From Halomonas sp. (lineage in GTDB: Bacteria; Pseudomonadota; Gammaproteobacteria; Pseudomonadales; Halomonadaceae): a DNA stretch of 64,000 nucleotides. Where the stretch lies: contig NZ_JAGOBJ010000005.1 of assembly GCF_017983445.1 (NCBI RefSeq), positions 248,001 to 312,000 of the forward strand. Direction: 5' to 3'. A program made the translations under genes and the position numbers. Shown here one piece after another: positions 1-8,265 of this stretch; position 1 is the stretch's first letter; each line of letters opens with the position of its first letter. Below the pieces are notes generated by a model that was not told the origin of the DNA, did not search any database, and was given only the letters and a program-made list of their open reading frames with translations.

Positions 1-1
1 C

Positions 2-250
2 ATGGAACAGCGTATTGCGCCGCCCAGCGTACAGGCTGTCGATACGACAGCGGGGGGCGACGCTTTTATTGGTGGCCTACTGGCAGAGCTCTCCCGGTAT
101 GGAATTGCACACGGTTGGCATGAAGATCATACCTTCCTAAACGCGGCGGTGGCGTTAGCCTGCCGTTGTGGCGCGCACGCCGTCACCCGCCCGGGCGCCT
201 ACGCCGCCTTACCCACCCAAACAGATATTGACGCACTGCGGGCGCTTTAA
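2..250 (+). CDS. PfkB-family sugar kinase, C-terminal part (5' end outside window)
   Basis: Only the last 82 codons are visible; the reading frame is open to the left edge, so the ATG at position 2 is probably internal. The fragment carries the PfkB/ribokinase signature 2 (DTTAGGDAFIGGLL), in which the Asp is the catalytic base and the GGD/GAGD loop forms the anion hole. It is followed by the usual C-terminal helix with Ala- and Cys-rich sequence. Family members phosphorylate fructose, 2-keto-3-deoxygluconate or related sugars. The adjoining galactonate cluster fits a sugar-acid or fructose kinase, but substrate cannot be decided from the C-terminus. A spacer of about 165 bp separates it from the regulator gene that follows. 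Confidence 0.85.
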   Translation: MEQRIAPPSVQAVDTTAGGDAFIGGLLAELSRYGIAHGWHEDHTFLNAAVALACRCGAHAVTRPGAYAALPTQTDIDALRAL

Positions 251-374
251 AGCGCCCTGCTCATAACAACTATCTACACCACCCCTCACACCAACTGTCC
301 ATATCAACTATCCATATCAACGGCTCCTAACAGCTTGCAGCCTTGCGCATACCAACTTTCGTCTGCTTGTTAAA

Positions 375-385
375 ATGTCAGACAT
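375..385. promoter_or_regulatory. Putative operator of the galactonate GntR regulator (copy 1)
   Basis: The palindrome ATGTCAGACAT (wider core AAATGTCAGACATTT, 373-387) lies about 30 bp before the GntR-family gene. The TGTCNGACA layout fits the GTNNNAC half-site spacing typical of FadR-subfamily GntR proteins. A near-identical site lies before the symporter gene at 6751. Both are followed by a similar TTAATAA tract. This suggests autoregulation; binding itself is inferred. Confidence 0.65.
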
Positions 386-415
386 TTAATAAGCTCTAGG
401 CATGATCGTCGTTTA

Positions 416-1147
416 ATGAGACATGCCATGACGCTAGATACCTTACCCTCCCACCCCGGTGGGGCTGAAAACCTGGCGCGCCTGCTCGCCAGAGCACTAC
501 TCACAGGCCATTGGCAGCCAGGCGACGTGTTTCCTAAGGAGCTTGATATAGGCAAACATTTTGCTGTTAGCCGCAATCAGGTACGCAATGCGTTAGCCAG
601 CTTAACGGCTACCGGCCTTTTAGAGCGCACAGCGGGCCGCGGCACGCTGGTACGTGAGATGGGTGAATGGCACCTGCTTGATCCATTGATGAGTGAGTGG
701 ATGACAGGGTTGGTCAACCTTGACCCTCAGTTGGTACGCGCGATTTACGCATTTCGCTTTTCAGCCGAGCCTACCGTTGCCAGCTTAGCGGCCCAGGCGG
801 CAAGCGCCGAGGACATCATTCGGCTTGAAGCGGCTTTTGAAGGCATGCGCCGCTCGGCAGGCAACCCTGACGCCCGTGCCGAGCATGCTGAATATGACGT
901 CGCCTTTCATGACGCCACTTACCAGGCCAGCCACAATTTAGTCTGGCGGCAAATGGGACATTTATTGCGCCCTTCCATCATGGCGCTGGTGCACCGCTCC
1001 CAGCACGATATCAAAACGCTGGACGACAGCCTGACGCGCCATCGCCACGTGCTGGAAGCCATTCAAGCCGGTGATGCTCACGCCGCCGAGACTGCCGCCC
1101 GCGAGGTGTTGCGGCGTACCGCTATTGATCTAGGGATTGTCAGTTAA
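416..1147 (+). CDS. dgoR: GntR-family (FadR subfamily) regulator, DgoR-like
   Basis: This 243-residue protein has an N-terminal winged helix of GntR type (about residues 15-80; ELDIGKHFAVSRNQVRNALASL is the recognition region). A FadR C-terminal helical ligand-binding domain (about 95-235) follows, with the Asp/His pattern (EYDVAFHDATYQAS) that binds a metal and an organic acid ligand. In Escherichia coli DgoR represses galactonate catabolism and is released by D-galactonate. Position directly upstream of dgoD supports the same role here. The start is uncertain: ATG 416 and ATG 428 are in frame and neither has a strong ribosome site. A palindromic candidate operator at 375-385 suggests autoregulation. 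Confidence 0.85.
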   Translation: MRHAMTLDTLPSHPGGAENLARLLARALLTGHWQPGDVFPKELDIGKHFAVSRNQVRNALASLTATGLLERTAGRGTLVREMGEWHLLDPLMSEWMTGLVNLDPQLVRAIYAFRFSAEPTVASLAAQAASAEDIIRLEAAFEGMRRSAGNPDARAEHAEYDVAFHDATYQASHNLVWRQMGHLLRPSIMALVHRSQHDIKTLDDSLTRHRHVLEAIQAGDAHAAETAAREVLRRTAIDLGIVS

Positions 1148-1265
1148 TCATGACGATTGCACTGCTTACTTATTCGTCAAACATTCGTTCGTAAATCATC
1201 AGTACACAAATAATCAATTCATTAATAACCATTTCGCTAATTAAGTTTTAAGAGGACAGCTGAAC

Positions 1266-2414
1266 ATGAAAATTACCCGTTTGAAGACATGGCAAGTACC
1301 ACCACGCTGGCTATTTCTTAAAATCGAAACGGATGAAGGCTGCTACGGCTGGGGCGAACCGGTGATAGAAGGTCGCGCGGCCACGGTTGAAGCGGCGGTG
1401 CATGAACTTTCCGACTATTTGATCGGCCAGGATCCACACCGTATTGAACACCTCTGGAACACGCTTTACCGCGCCGGTTTCTATCGCGGCGGACCTATTT
1501 TAATGAGTGCCATTGCAGGCATCGACCAGGCACTTTGGGATCTCAAAGGACGCGATCTGGGCGTACCTGTCCACCAGCTGCTAGGCGGTGCGGTGCGCGA
1601 CAAGATGCGTATGTACGCCTGGACCGGCGGCGACCGCCCAAGCGAGGTGGGCGCCGGTGCCAAGGCGCTGGTCGAAAAAGGCTTCACCGCCTTCAAGATG
1701 AACGGCACGCCTGAAATGCAAATCGTTGACTCGCACCGCAAGGTTGATGAAGCCGTGGCCCGGGTTCGTGAGGCGCGCGATGCCGTTGGACCTGATGTAG
1801 GTATCGGTATCGATTTTCATGGCCGCGTTCACCGCCCCATGGCCAAGGCGCTGCTGCGTGAGCTTGAGCCTTTCCATCCCATGTTTGTCGAGGAACCCGT
1901 CGCGCCAGAGCATCTGCCTTGCTTGAAGGATATTGCCGGTGGGCTGGGCTACCCTTTGGCAACCGGTGAGCGCTTGCACACGCGCTTTCAGTTCCGCGAC
2001 CTGCTCCAGGACGGCATGATCGATATTATCCAGCCCGATATTTCCCACTGCGGCGGGATCAGCGAGGGGCTGAAAATTGCCGCGCTCGCCTCCGCTTATG
2101 ACGTGGCACTCGCCCCCCACTGTCCGCTTGGCCCGCTTACCCTTGCCGCTTCTCTTCAGTTGGATGCCGTGAGTCATAACGCGTTTATTCAGGAGCAAAG
2201 CATGGGCATCCATTATAACCAGGGCAACGATGTGCTGGATTATCTGGTGGATAAAACGGCCTTGAGTATTACCGACGGCTTCTGCGCCATCCCTCAAGGC
2301 CCTGGCCTCGGTGTTGAAATTGACGAGGCCTTTGTGGAAGAGCGAGCCAAAACCGGCCACCGCTGGCGCAACCCGGTATGGACCCACGAAGATGGCTCAA
2401 TTGCGGAGTGGTAG
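1266..2414 (+). CDS. dgoD: D-galactonate dehydratase
   Basis: This 382-residue member of the enolase superfamily removes water from D-galactonate to give 2-keto-3-deoxygalactonate, the first step of the De Ley-Doudoroff route. The N-terminal capping domain (about 1-115) is followed by a barrel. The expected metal-binding acids are visible in DFHGR, FVEEP and TGERLHTRF, and the catalytic His in DFHGR and in APHCPLGP. The length equals that of the E. coli enzyme. A good ribosome site (AAGAGGACAG) precedes ATG 1266. dgoK follows after 3 bp, so the two are co-transcribed. Confidence in family is high; galactonate is favoured over related acids by the dgoK-dgoA context. Confidence 0.95.
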   Translation: MKITRLKTWQVPPRWLFLKIETDEGCYGWGEPVIEGRAATVEAAVHELSDYLIGQDPHRIEHLWNTLYRAGFYRGGPILMSAIAGIDQALWDLKGRDLGVPVHQLLGGAVRDKMRMYAWTGGDRPSEVGAGAKALVEKGFTAFKMNGTPEMQIVDSHRKVDEAVARVREARDAVGPDVGIGIDFHGRVHRPMAKALLRELEPFHPMFVEEPVAPEHLPCLKDIAGGLGYPLATGERLHTRFQFRDLLQDGMIDIIQPDISHCGGISEGLKIAALASAYDVALAPHCPLGPLTLAASLQLDAVSHNAFIQEQSMGIHYNQGNDVLDYLVDKTALSITDGFCAIPQGPGLGVEIDEAFVEERAKTGHRWRNPVWTHEDGSIAEW

Positions 2415-2417
2415 CCT

Positions 2418-3458
2418 ATGCAACCTTTAGAAGCTCACTCCATAAAAACTAACGCTATAAAAGCTAACTCTATAAAAGCTAATGCCATGGAGAATACTAA
2501 CGAGCAGAGCCGCCCGCTTTCCTGGGTGGCGGTCGACTGGGGCTCAAGCAATCTGCGCGCCTGGGGAATGGATCACCAGAACCATATCATCGCTCAGGGC
2601 ACCAGCGACAAAGGCATGCTCTCACTTAAGCCCGACGAGTACGAAGCCGAGTTGCTACGTCTGGTTAGCCCCTGGCTGCCTGCCAGCGGCCAGGTAATAG
2701 TGATGGTTTGCGGCATGGCAGGCGCCAGGCAAGGCTGGCAGGAAGCCGCTTACCTACCGGTGCCTACGCCGCTGGGTCAGCTCAGCCAGGGGGCTGTACT
2801 CCCTACCCTTGCAGGCAACAAGCTACGTGTTTATCTACTGCCTGGATTGAGCCAGACCCGCAGCGATTCGCGGCATTTCGATGTGATGCGCGGCGAAGAG
2901 ACCCAGCTTGCGGGCTTGGTGGCCGATACGCCTGAATTTTCCGGCCTGGTCTGCCTGCCGGGCACCCATGCCAAATGGGCAACCCTCGACGCAGGCGCGG
3001 TAACCCAGTTCACCACTTACCTCACGGGTGAGCTCTATCAACTGCTGGCCAACCAGTCGGTTCTCAAGCACTCGATTGGAAGCGATGAGCTAAATGACCC
3101 CGCATGCCGCGCGGCATTTATTGGCGCAGTGAGCGAAGTAAATGCCGCGCCCGAAACGTTTAGTAGCCGCCTGTTCGGGCTGCGCGCGCAGGATTTACTC
3201 GACGGTGAGCTGGCTGTAGGCAAAACGCGGGGAGCGGTGCTTGCAGCCAGGCTTTCGGGGCTTGCTATTGGCCTTGAGCTATCCGGCGCCTGCCAGTCGC
3301 ACCCACGCGACAAGCCGATCACCCTGATAGGTAATCAGGCACTTTGCCAGCGCTACACAATGGCACTCGATGCTATCGGTTATCAAACACACTATTTGGA
3401 TGGCGACACTGCCGTATTGGCTGGTCTTCGGCTTGCACATCAGGCACTGCCACATTAA
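2418..3458 (+). CDS. dgoK: 2-dehydro-3-deoxygalactonokinase
   Basis: DgoK phosphorylates 2-keto-3-deoxygalactonate at C6 using ATP. The ASKHA-type phosphate-1 motif is seen in VAVDWGSSNLRAWG, and conserved blocks include VMVCGMAGARQGW, MRGEETQLAG and CLPGTHAKWA. The reading frame from 2418 gives 346 residues, longer than the usual 290-330. The first 23 residues are a low-complexity leader encoded by a 15-bp tandem repeat. ATG 2418 has a plausible ribosome site (GGAG at about 2405), whereas the second candidate, ATG 2487 (MENTNEQSR), has none. I therefore keep 2418, but conserved protein starts only after 2487. It sits between dgoD and dgoA. Confidence 0.92.
   Translation: MQPLEAHSIKTNAIKANSIKANAMENTNEQSRPLSWVAVDWGSSNLRAWGMDHQNHIIAQGTSDKGMLSLKPDEYEAELLRLVSPWLPASGQVIVMVCGMAGARQGWQEAAYLPVPTPLGQLSQGAVLPTLAGNKLRVYLLPGLSQTRSDSRHFDVMRGEETQLAGLVADTPEFSGLVCLPGTHAKWATLDAGAVTQFTTYLTGELYQLLANQSVLKHSIGSDELNDPACRAAFIGAVSEVNAAPETFSSRLFGLRAQDLLDGELAVGKTRGAVLAARLSGLAIGLELSGACQSHPRDKPITLIGNQALCQRYTMALDAIGYQTHYLDGDTAVLAGLRLAHQALPH
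2439..2483 (+). repeat. Three-copy 15-bp in-frame tandem repeat at the dgoK 5' end
   Basis: Copies at 2439-2453, 2454-2468 and 2469-2483 differ by one to three bases (second copy GCTATAAAAGCTAAC). In the dgoK frame they encode SIKTN-AIKAN-SIKAN. The unit length is a multiple of three, so copy-number change would not break the frame. Confidence 0.85.
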
Positions 3459-3500
3459 GGCCACCCTGTTACTGCTAACGGACAATGGAGAGATTGTGCT

Positions 3501-4109
3501 ATGACGTTACCGTTGATCGGTATTTTACGCGGCGTAACGCCCGATGAAGTCGTTGAGATTGCCCGAGCGGTGCTTGCCGCAGGCATTACACAGATTGAAG
3601 TTCCCCTCAACTCTCCAGACCCGTTAGAGAGCATTCGCCGCTTGGTGGATGTCGTTGGCGAGCAAGCGGTGATTGGCGCGGGCACCGTACTCACCCCTGC
3701 CCAGGTGCGCGATGTGCATGCGGCTGGCGGGCGTCTAATTGTCTCACCCAACTGCCGCACTAGCGTGATTGAAGAAACCCACCGGCTGGGTATGGCCAGC
3801 TGGCCGGGCATCGTCACGCCTTCAGAAGCGTTCGATGCGCTGGAGGCTGGTGCCACGGGCCTGAAGCTTTTCCCGGCCGTACAGGTAGGCCTTGAAGGAA
3901 TGAAGGCGGTGCGCGCCGTACTGCCGAGCGGTACGCTGCTGTATGCCGTGGGCGGCGTGGGTATCGATAACTTTGCTGCTTGGCAAGCGGCGGGAGTGGA
4001 TGGCGCGGGGCTAGGCAGCGCGCTGTACAAGCCAGGCCAGACGGCGTCTCAGGTAAGCCAACAGGCCCAGGCACTGGTAGCCGCCTGGAAAGCGGGAACC
4101 AATGCATGA
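3501..4109 (+). CDS. dgoA: 2-dehydro-3-deoxy-6-phosphogalactonate aldolase
   Basis: This 202-residue KDPG/KHG-family class I aldolase splits 2-keto-3-deoxy-6-phosphogalactonate into pyruvate and glyceraldehyde 3-phosphate. Conserved blocks are ILRGVTPDE, AGITQIEVPLNSP (the catalytic Glu), IGAGTVLT, IVSPNC and GLKLFPA, where the Lys forms the Schiff base. The IGILRG start and NSPDP block are closer to DgoA than to Eda, and a separate Eda is encoded at 6901-7563. The stop codon overlaps the next start (ATGA at 4106-4109), implying translational coupling to the lactonase. Confidence 0.93.
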   Translation: MTLPLIGILRGVTPDEVVEIARAVLAAGITQIEVPLNSPDPLESIRRLVDVVGEQAVIGAGTVLTPAQVRDVHAAGGRLIVSPNCRTSVIEETHRLGMASWPGIVTPSEAFDALEAGATGLKLFPAVQVGLEGMKAVRAVLPSGTLLYAVGGVGIDNFAAWQAAGVDGAGLGSALYKPGQTASQVSQQAQALVAAWKAGTNA

Positions 4110-4990
4110 ATATTTGCATCTGGCAGGCTGAACTTGCGGTAAATTCACGCTGCGAGCTGGGGGAAGGCCCGCAGTGGCATGCCAACAGCGAGCGGCTTTA
4201 CTGGTGCGATATCCTGGGCAAACGCCTGCACTGGCTCTCCCCCGCTACGGCAGAGAGCGGCCATTATGCGCTTGATCAAAAGGTGTCGCTTGCCGCCCCG
4301 CTTGACGATGGCGGCCTGCTACTGGTCGGTGAGCACTCATTGACGCGCTTTGATCCTGACAGCGGCACAGCCACTCACTTTGCCTATTTTGAAGCCGACA
4401 ACCCCGTTACGCGCAGCAATGATGCGCGGGTTGATCGCCACGGCAGCCTATGGCTTTCCAGCATGGGCAAGCTGGCCGAGCCTAATGCGGGCAGCCTCTA
4501 CCGCCTGCATCGCGGCAAGCTTGAAAAGCTGCGCACAGGGCTTACCATTCCCAACGCGCTATGCTTTTCGCCCGACGGCACAGCCGCTTACTTTACGGAT
4601 ACGCCAACTGGCATCGTGATGCGCTGGGCGCTGGATGATCTGGGGTGGCCCATCAATGAACCCGTACCCTTTGCTGATTTTTCCAACCATACCGGCAATC
4701 CGGATGGTGCCGTGATGGATAGCCAGGGCTGCCTCTGGCTGGCCCTGTGGGGCGCTGGGCAGGTGGTGCGCTTAAATGCACAAGGTCAAGTCATTGGCCG
4801 TATTGAACTGCCGGTCAGTCAGCCCTCCTGCCCGGCGTTTGCAGGCGCCGACCTTAAAACGCTGTATATCACCACGGCTCAGGAAGGCTTTACTCCTGAC
4901 CAGCTTGTCAAGGAGCCGAACGCGGGCGCGCTGTTTTCGGTGCAACTCGATATAGCCGGACTTGCCGAGCCGCCGCTTCGGCTTACCTAA
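4106..4990 (+). CDS. SMP-30/gluconolactonase-family sugar lactonase
   Basis: This 294-residue six-bladed beta-propeller of the SMP-30/LRE family probably hydrolyses galactono-lactone to galactonate, which would feed DgoD. Family residues for the central divalent metal are visible: Glu in CELGEGPQWH, Asn in TRSNDARVDRHG, Asn in IPNALCFSPDG and Asp in GNPDGAVMDSQG. The frame is open upstream to 3980, but the ATGA overlap with dgoA at 4106 and the start of homology (NICIWQAELAV) set the start. Substrate is inferred from the operon. A strong terminator follows at 5010-5053. Confidence 0.9.
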   Translation: MNICIWQAELAVNSRCELGEGPQWHANSERLYWCDILGKRLHWLSPATAESGHYALDQKVSLAAPLDDGGLLLVGEHSLTRFDPDSGTATHFAYFEADNPVTRSNDARVDRHGSLWLSSMGKLAEPNAGSLYRLHRGKLEKLRTGLTIPNALCFSPDGTAAYFTDTPTGIVMRWALDDLGWPINEPVPFADFSNHTGNPDGAVMDSQGCLWLALWGAGQVVRLNAQGQVIGRIELPVSQPSCPAFAGADLKTLYITTAQEGFTPDQLVKEPNAGALFSVQLDIAGLAEPPLRLT

Positions 4991-5009
4991 ATCAAATGGC
5001 CGCTAAGCC

Positions 5010-5053
5010 AAAAACAAGGCCCCGCTAATGAATACTAGCGGGGCCTTGTTTTT
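5010..5053. terminator. Bidirectional rho-independent terminator between the dgo operon and the symporter
   Basis: A perfect 17-bp stem (5010-5026 with 5037-5053) encloses a 10-base loop. The arms begin with AAAAA and end with TTTTT, so it can end transcription of the plus-strand dgo genes and of the convergent minus-strand symporter. Confidence 0.9.
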
Positions 5054-5099
5054 GGGGTTTTAACAGCGATGCTTGAGCTTTTAATAGCCCGTTGGGCAA

Positions 5100-6695
5100 T
5101 TAACCCGCAAAGCTTATATACATCACGATCACCAGCACCACCAGTACAATGCCTGCGGGTACCGCGCCTTTCCAGGGAGTTAGATCTACATCACCGGTAT
5201 GCTCTTGTACCCAGTCAGTTTCACGCGGGCGCAGCTTGCCGATAATCAGCATCACGACGACTAACAGCGCGAACACCAAGGCTACAAAGTGGAACTCGTT
5301 CATAATCTCTGGCAAGAGATTGAACGGGGGTACGAAGTAGCCCGCAGCAATCAGCAAGCAGCCGCCTACCAAGGCTATTTTAGCCGCCATGGGGGGTACC
5401 CGTTTGGTCAGAAGACCTACCAGGACGACGGCGAGAATCGGAATGAAGTAGATCGCATTCATCTTCTGTAAATAACCAAACAGGCTATCTTGGTCTGCCA
5501 GAAGCGGCGCGATAATCATGGTTATCACCGCCATGATCCAGCCAAAGACCTTGCCGGATTTTACGATCTGCTGCTCGGTGGCCTCTTTGTTTAACACACC
5601 TTTATAGATACCCAGGCTGAAAATAGTCGTGGTGCTGTTAAGCGCTGAGTTAAACGAAGACAGAATTGCCCCGACCATGACAGCCGCAAAGAACCCGGTC
5701 AGATAAGGCGGTAGAACGTTGAAGACCAGATGGCCATAGGCTTCATCGGCGCGCACACCCTGGTCGGCGTAAAGGTGATAGGCAATGATGCCTGGCAGCA
5801 CCAGATAAAGCGGCCCCAACAGCTTGAAGAGCCCGGTCAGCAGCACGCCTTTTTGGCCTTCCGCCAGGTTTTTGGCGGCGAAGGTGCGCTGAATGATCTG
5901 CTGATTGGTACTCCAGTAGAACAGGTTGATCAAAAATACGCCGGTGAACAGAGTGAAAAACGGCACCTGCTGTTCCGAGCCGCCAATCGAGTTCAGCTTT
6001 TCAGGGTCGCTTTCTTTAAGGATACTCCAACCTTCCATGATACCCGTGCCGCCACTTACCGCCTGCAAACCGAAGTAGACGATTACAAAGCCACCGATCA
6101 ACAGCCCGACACCGTTCAAGGTATCGGAAACCGCGACCGTTCTCAGCCCTCCGAACAGCGCATACACCGCGCCAATAATACCGACGATCCAGACCGTTAA
6201 CCAAAGCAGCGTAGTGGAAGACTCGATACCGGTCAGCCCCTGCAGGTCAAGCATTCCCTGCAGGCCAATAGCACCTGAATAAAGAATGATCGGCAGCAGG
6301 ATGACGGCATAAGCAATCAGGAAAATAATATTGGTAATCAGCTGGGTGTCTTTATCAAATCGAATCTCAAGCAGCTGAGGCAATGTGGCGATACCACTTT
6401 TCAGGAAGCGCGGCAGAAAAAACAGCGCCAGGGCGACTAGCGCAATTACCGCGACTACCTCCCAGGCCATGACGCTTAGGCCATCGGCAAACGCTGCACC
6501 GTTAAGCCCCACCATCTGCTCGGTGGAAAGGTTGGTCATCAAGAGTGAACCCGCAATCAGCGGGAAGGTAAGCGAGCGGCCTGCTAGAAAGTAGCCGCTG
6601 GTACTGGAATGGTCATCACGATGCGTAATACGCCACGTAACAAAAGCAACTAATCCTGTAAAAAACAGGAAAGATGCCAAGGTCAGCATATGCAT
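5100..6695 (-). CDS. Sodium:solute symporter (SSS/SglT family)
   Basis: This 531-residue inner-membrane protein has about 14 hydrophobic segments and the SSS N-terminal pattern ([11 protein letters not shown], followed by [15 protein letters not shown]). Conserved family stretches include [20 protein letters not shown] and a later block with [17 protein letters not shown], whose Ser/Thr residues belong to the sodium site region. It resembles the SglT-type sugar branch, so galactose, galactonate or galactonolactone are plausible substrates. Convergent placement to the dgo genes and a shared candidate operator (6751-6761) support a role in the same pathway. A ribosome site (GGAG) lies about 10 bases before the start. 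Confidence 0.88.
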   Translation of the reverse strand: MHMLTLASFLFFTGLVAFVTWRITHRDDHSSTSGYFLAGRSLTFPLIAGSLLMTNLSTEQMVGLNGAAFADGLSVMAWEVVAVIALVALALFFLPRFLKSGIATLPQLLEIRFDKDTQLITNIIFLIAYAVILLPIILYSGAIGLQGMLDLQGLTGIESSTTLLWLTVWIVGIIGAVYALFGGLRTVAVSDTLNGVGLLIGGFVIVYFGLQAVSGGTGIMEGWSILKESDPEKLNSIGGSEQQVPFFTLFTGVFLINLFYWSTNQQIIQRTFAAKNLAEGQKGVLLTGLFKLLGPLYLVLPGIIAYHLYADQGVRADEAYGHLVFNVLPPYLTGFFAAVMVGAILSSFNSALNSTTTIFSLGIYKGVLNKEATEQQIVKSGKVFGWIMAVITMIIAPLLADQDSLFGYLQKMNAIYFIPILAVVLVGLLTKRVPPMAAKIALVGGCLLIAAGYFVPPFNLLPEIMNEFHFVALVFALLVVVMLIIGKLRPRETDWVQEHTGDVDLTPWKGAVPAGIVLVVLVIVMYISFAG

Positions 6696-6750
6696 ACTAA
6701 CTTACTCCATGTTGGCAAGTGATTCACGCTGGCACACCAAGCGTGTAAAA

Positions 6751-6761
6751 ATGTCTGACAT
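6751..6761. promoter_or_regulatory. Putative operator of the galactonate GntR regulator (copy 2)
   Basis: ATGTCTGACAT lies 56 bp before the minus-strand symporter. It matches the site at 375-385 at 10 of 11 positions, the difference being the central base, and is flanked by the same A-run and a TTAATAA tract. Position and sequence suggest that one regulator controls uptake and catabolism. Confidence 0.65.
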
Positions 6762-6849
6762 ATTAATAATGGAAGTTTAATTGACCTGAGGATTTACGTG
6801 TTATCCGCCTTTGGTCTTAATTAACCATATTGATTTACACATAAAAAAA

Positions 6850-6872
6850 CCGGACAGGAGAAACCTGTCCGG
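6850..6872 (-). terminator. Rho-independent terminator after eda
   Basis: A 9-bp GC-rich stem (CCGGACAGG, 6850-6858, paired with 6864-6872) has a five-base loop. On the minus strand it is followed by a run of seven T. It lies 28 bp beyond the eda stop codon and ends the zwf-pgl-eda unit. Confidence 0.9.
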
Positions 6873-6900
6873 CCGGTGCTTACCTTAGGATTAAAAGGGA

Positions 6901-7563
6901 TTAGTGGTGAAAACGTTCAGCAGCTTCTTGCGCCAGCTTACGAATAGCGTCCCAATCTTCTGCTTCAACCAGCTTGCTGGGCGTTAGCCACGAGCCGCCC
7001 ACGCACATGACGTTGGGTAGCGCCAGGTAAGAGGCAGCGTTATCAACCGTGATACCACCCGTTGGGCAAAAGCTTGCACCGGGAATAGGCGCGCCGAAGG
7101 CTTTCAGGGCTTTAACACCGCCGCTGGACTCCGCCGGGAAGAATTTGAAACGCCGGTAGCCGTACTGCCAACCGGTCATCAGCTCGGATACGGTTGAAAC
7201 GCCGGGCAGCATGGGCACCGGGCTTTCAATGCCATAGCGATAAAGTGCTTCGGTCGTGCCGGGTGAAACCACAAAATCTGCACCTACTTCTTCAGCCTGG
7301 CGGTATTGAGCGGGAGTCAACACAGTGCCCACACCAATACTGGCCCCGGTCAGCTCTTTCTTCATACGCTTGATCGCTTCAAGAGCGCAGTCGGTACGCA
7401 GCGTAATTTCCAGCACGCTTAAGCCACCTTCGACCAAAGCCCTGCCTAGCGGCACGGCATCTTCAAGCCGCTCAATGGTAATCACCGGAATCACTTCCGC
7501 TTTATGGCAAATGCTGTCGAGTTCGGCGGTACGGGTTGAAGGCAGCTGTTTATCAATCGACAT
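6901..7563 (-). CDS. eda: KDPG aldolase (2-dehydro-3-deoxy-phosphogluconate / 4-hydroxy-2-oxoglutarate aldolase)
   Basis: This 220-residue class I aldolase makes pyruvate and glyceraldehyde 3-phosphate from 2-keto-3-deoxy-6-phosphogluconate, the last Entner-Doudoroff step. Conserved motifs are PVITIERLEDA, LEITLRT (catalytic Glu), IGVGTVLT, FVVSPG and RRFKFFPAE with the Schiff-base Lys, then CPTGGI for phosphate binding. It is the third gene of the minus-strand zwf-pgl-eda group, 35 bp after pgl. This is the standard arrangement in pseudomonads and halomonads that use the Entner-Doudoroff route. The gene for 6-phosphogluconate dehydratase (edd) is not in the window. Confidence 0.96.
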   Translation of the reverse strand: MSIDKQLPSTRTAELDSICHKAEVIPVITIERLEDAVPLGRALVEGGLSVLEITLRTDCALEAIKRMKKELTGASIGVGTVLTPAQYRQAEEVGADFVVSPGTTEALYRYGIESPVPMLPGVSTVSELMTGWQYGYRRFKFFPAESSGGVKALKAFGAPIPGASFCPTGGITVDNAASYLALPNVMCVGGSWLTPSKLVEAEDWDAIRKLAQEAAERFHH

Positions 7564-7598
7564 AGTGAGTCTCCAAGCAATTTGTTATTGATTGACTG

Positions 7599-8264
7599 TC
7601 AAGGTGCCCAGTAGATAGCCAGTGGGCAGGATAAAAATGCGCGTATCGGCAGTTGCCTCACGTCGTCGCCGTTTAGGGCATTCGCCAATACGCTGCGCTT
7701 ATCATCACCGGTGATATGCAAAATATGCCGGTGGGCCTGATGCAAACGACCAGCAGAAAAAGTGATCCGCGGCTGAGGCTGACTAGGCGTGCGTATCGCT
7801 ACCAGCGGCTCATCGGTTGACAGCGCAAGCCCCAGTTCCTGACTATCAGGAAACAGTGAAGCGGTATGTCCATCGCCTCCCATTCCTAAAATAACCACGC
7901 TGGCAGGCCAAGCAAGGGATGCTGTGCGTTCGGCAACCTTAGCCACACCCTCTTCAGGCGTTGAGAAATCCGAGGTCAGAGGCACAAAATTCGCGGCTGC
8001 CGCCTCCCCCTGTAGCAGATTCTCACGTACCAGTTTGGCATTGCTGTCACTGCTCTGCTCGTCCACCCAGCGCTCATCTGCCAAGGTGACGTCGATGCGT
8101 GACCAAGGCAGCGGCTTGGCAGCCAACGCTTTAAAAAAGGGAACAGGGGTCGAACCACCGGAAACGATTAAAAGCACACGCTCCTGGCGCTCAAGGTCTT
8201 CGCTTAATGCCTGGAAGACCGCTTCAGCGAGATGTTCGGCCAGCTTTTGACGTGATTGGCTCAT
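7599..8264 (-). CDS. pgl: 6-phosphogluconolactonase
   Basis: This 221-residue DevB/SOL-type lactonase hydrolyses 6-phosphogluconolactone made by Zwf. Visible family blocks are LLIVSGGSTPVPFFKAL, VTLADERWV and VVILGMGGDGHTASLFPDS, which form the phosphosugar site. The frame stays open to 8294. I chose the ATG at 8264 because it starts one base after the zwf stop, has GAGGA about nine bases upstream, and begins at the family-like MSQSRQKLAEHLAE. It is translated with zwf and followed by eda. Confidence 0.94.
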   Translation of the reverse strand: MSQSRQKLAEHLAEAVFQALSEDLERQERVLLIVSGGSTPVPFFKALAAKPLPWSRIDVTLADERWVDEQSSDSNAKLVRENLLQGEAAAANFVPLTSDFSTPEEGVAKVAERTASLAWPASVVILGMGGDGHTASLFPDSQELGLALSTDEPLVAIRTPSQPQPRITFSAGRLHQAHRHILHITGDDKRSVLANALNGDDVRQLPIRAFLSCPLAIYWAP

Positions 8265-8265
8265 G

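Noticed and set aside
2439-2483. Possible CRISPR-like repeat
   Set aside because: Units are directly adjacent with no spacers and lie inside a coding frame.
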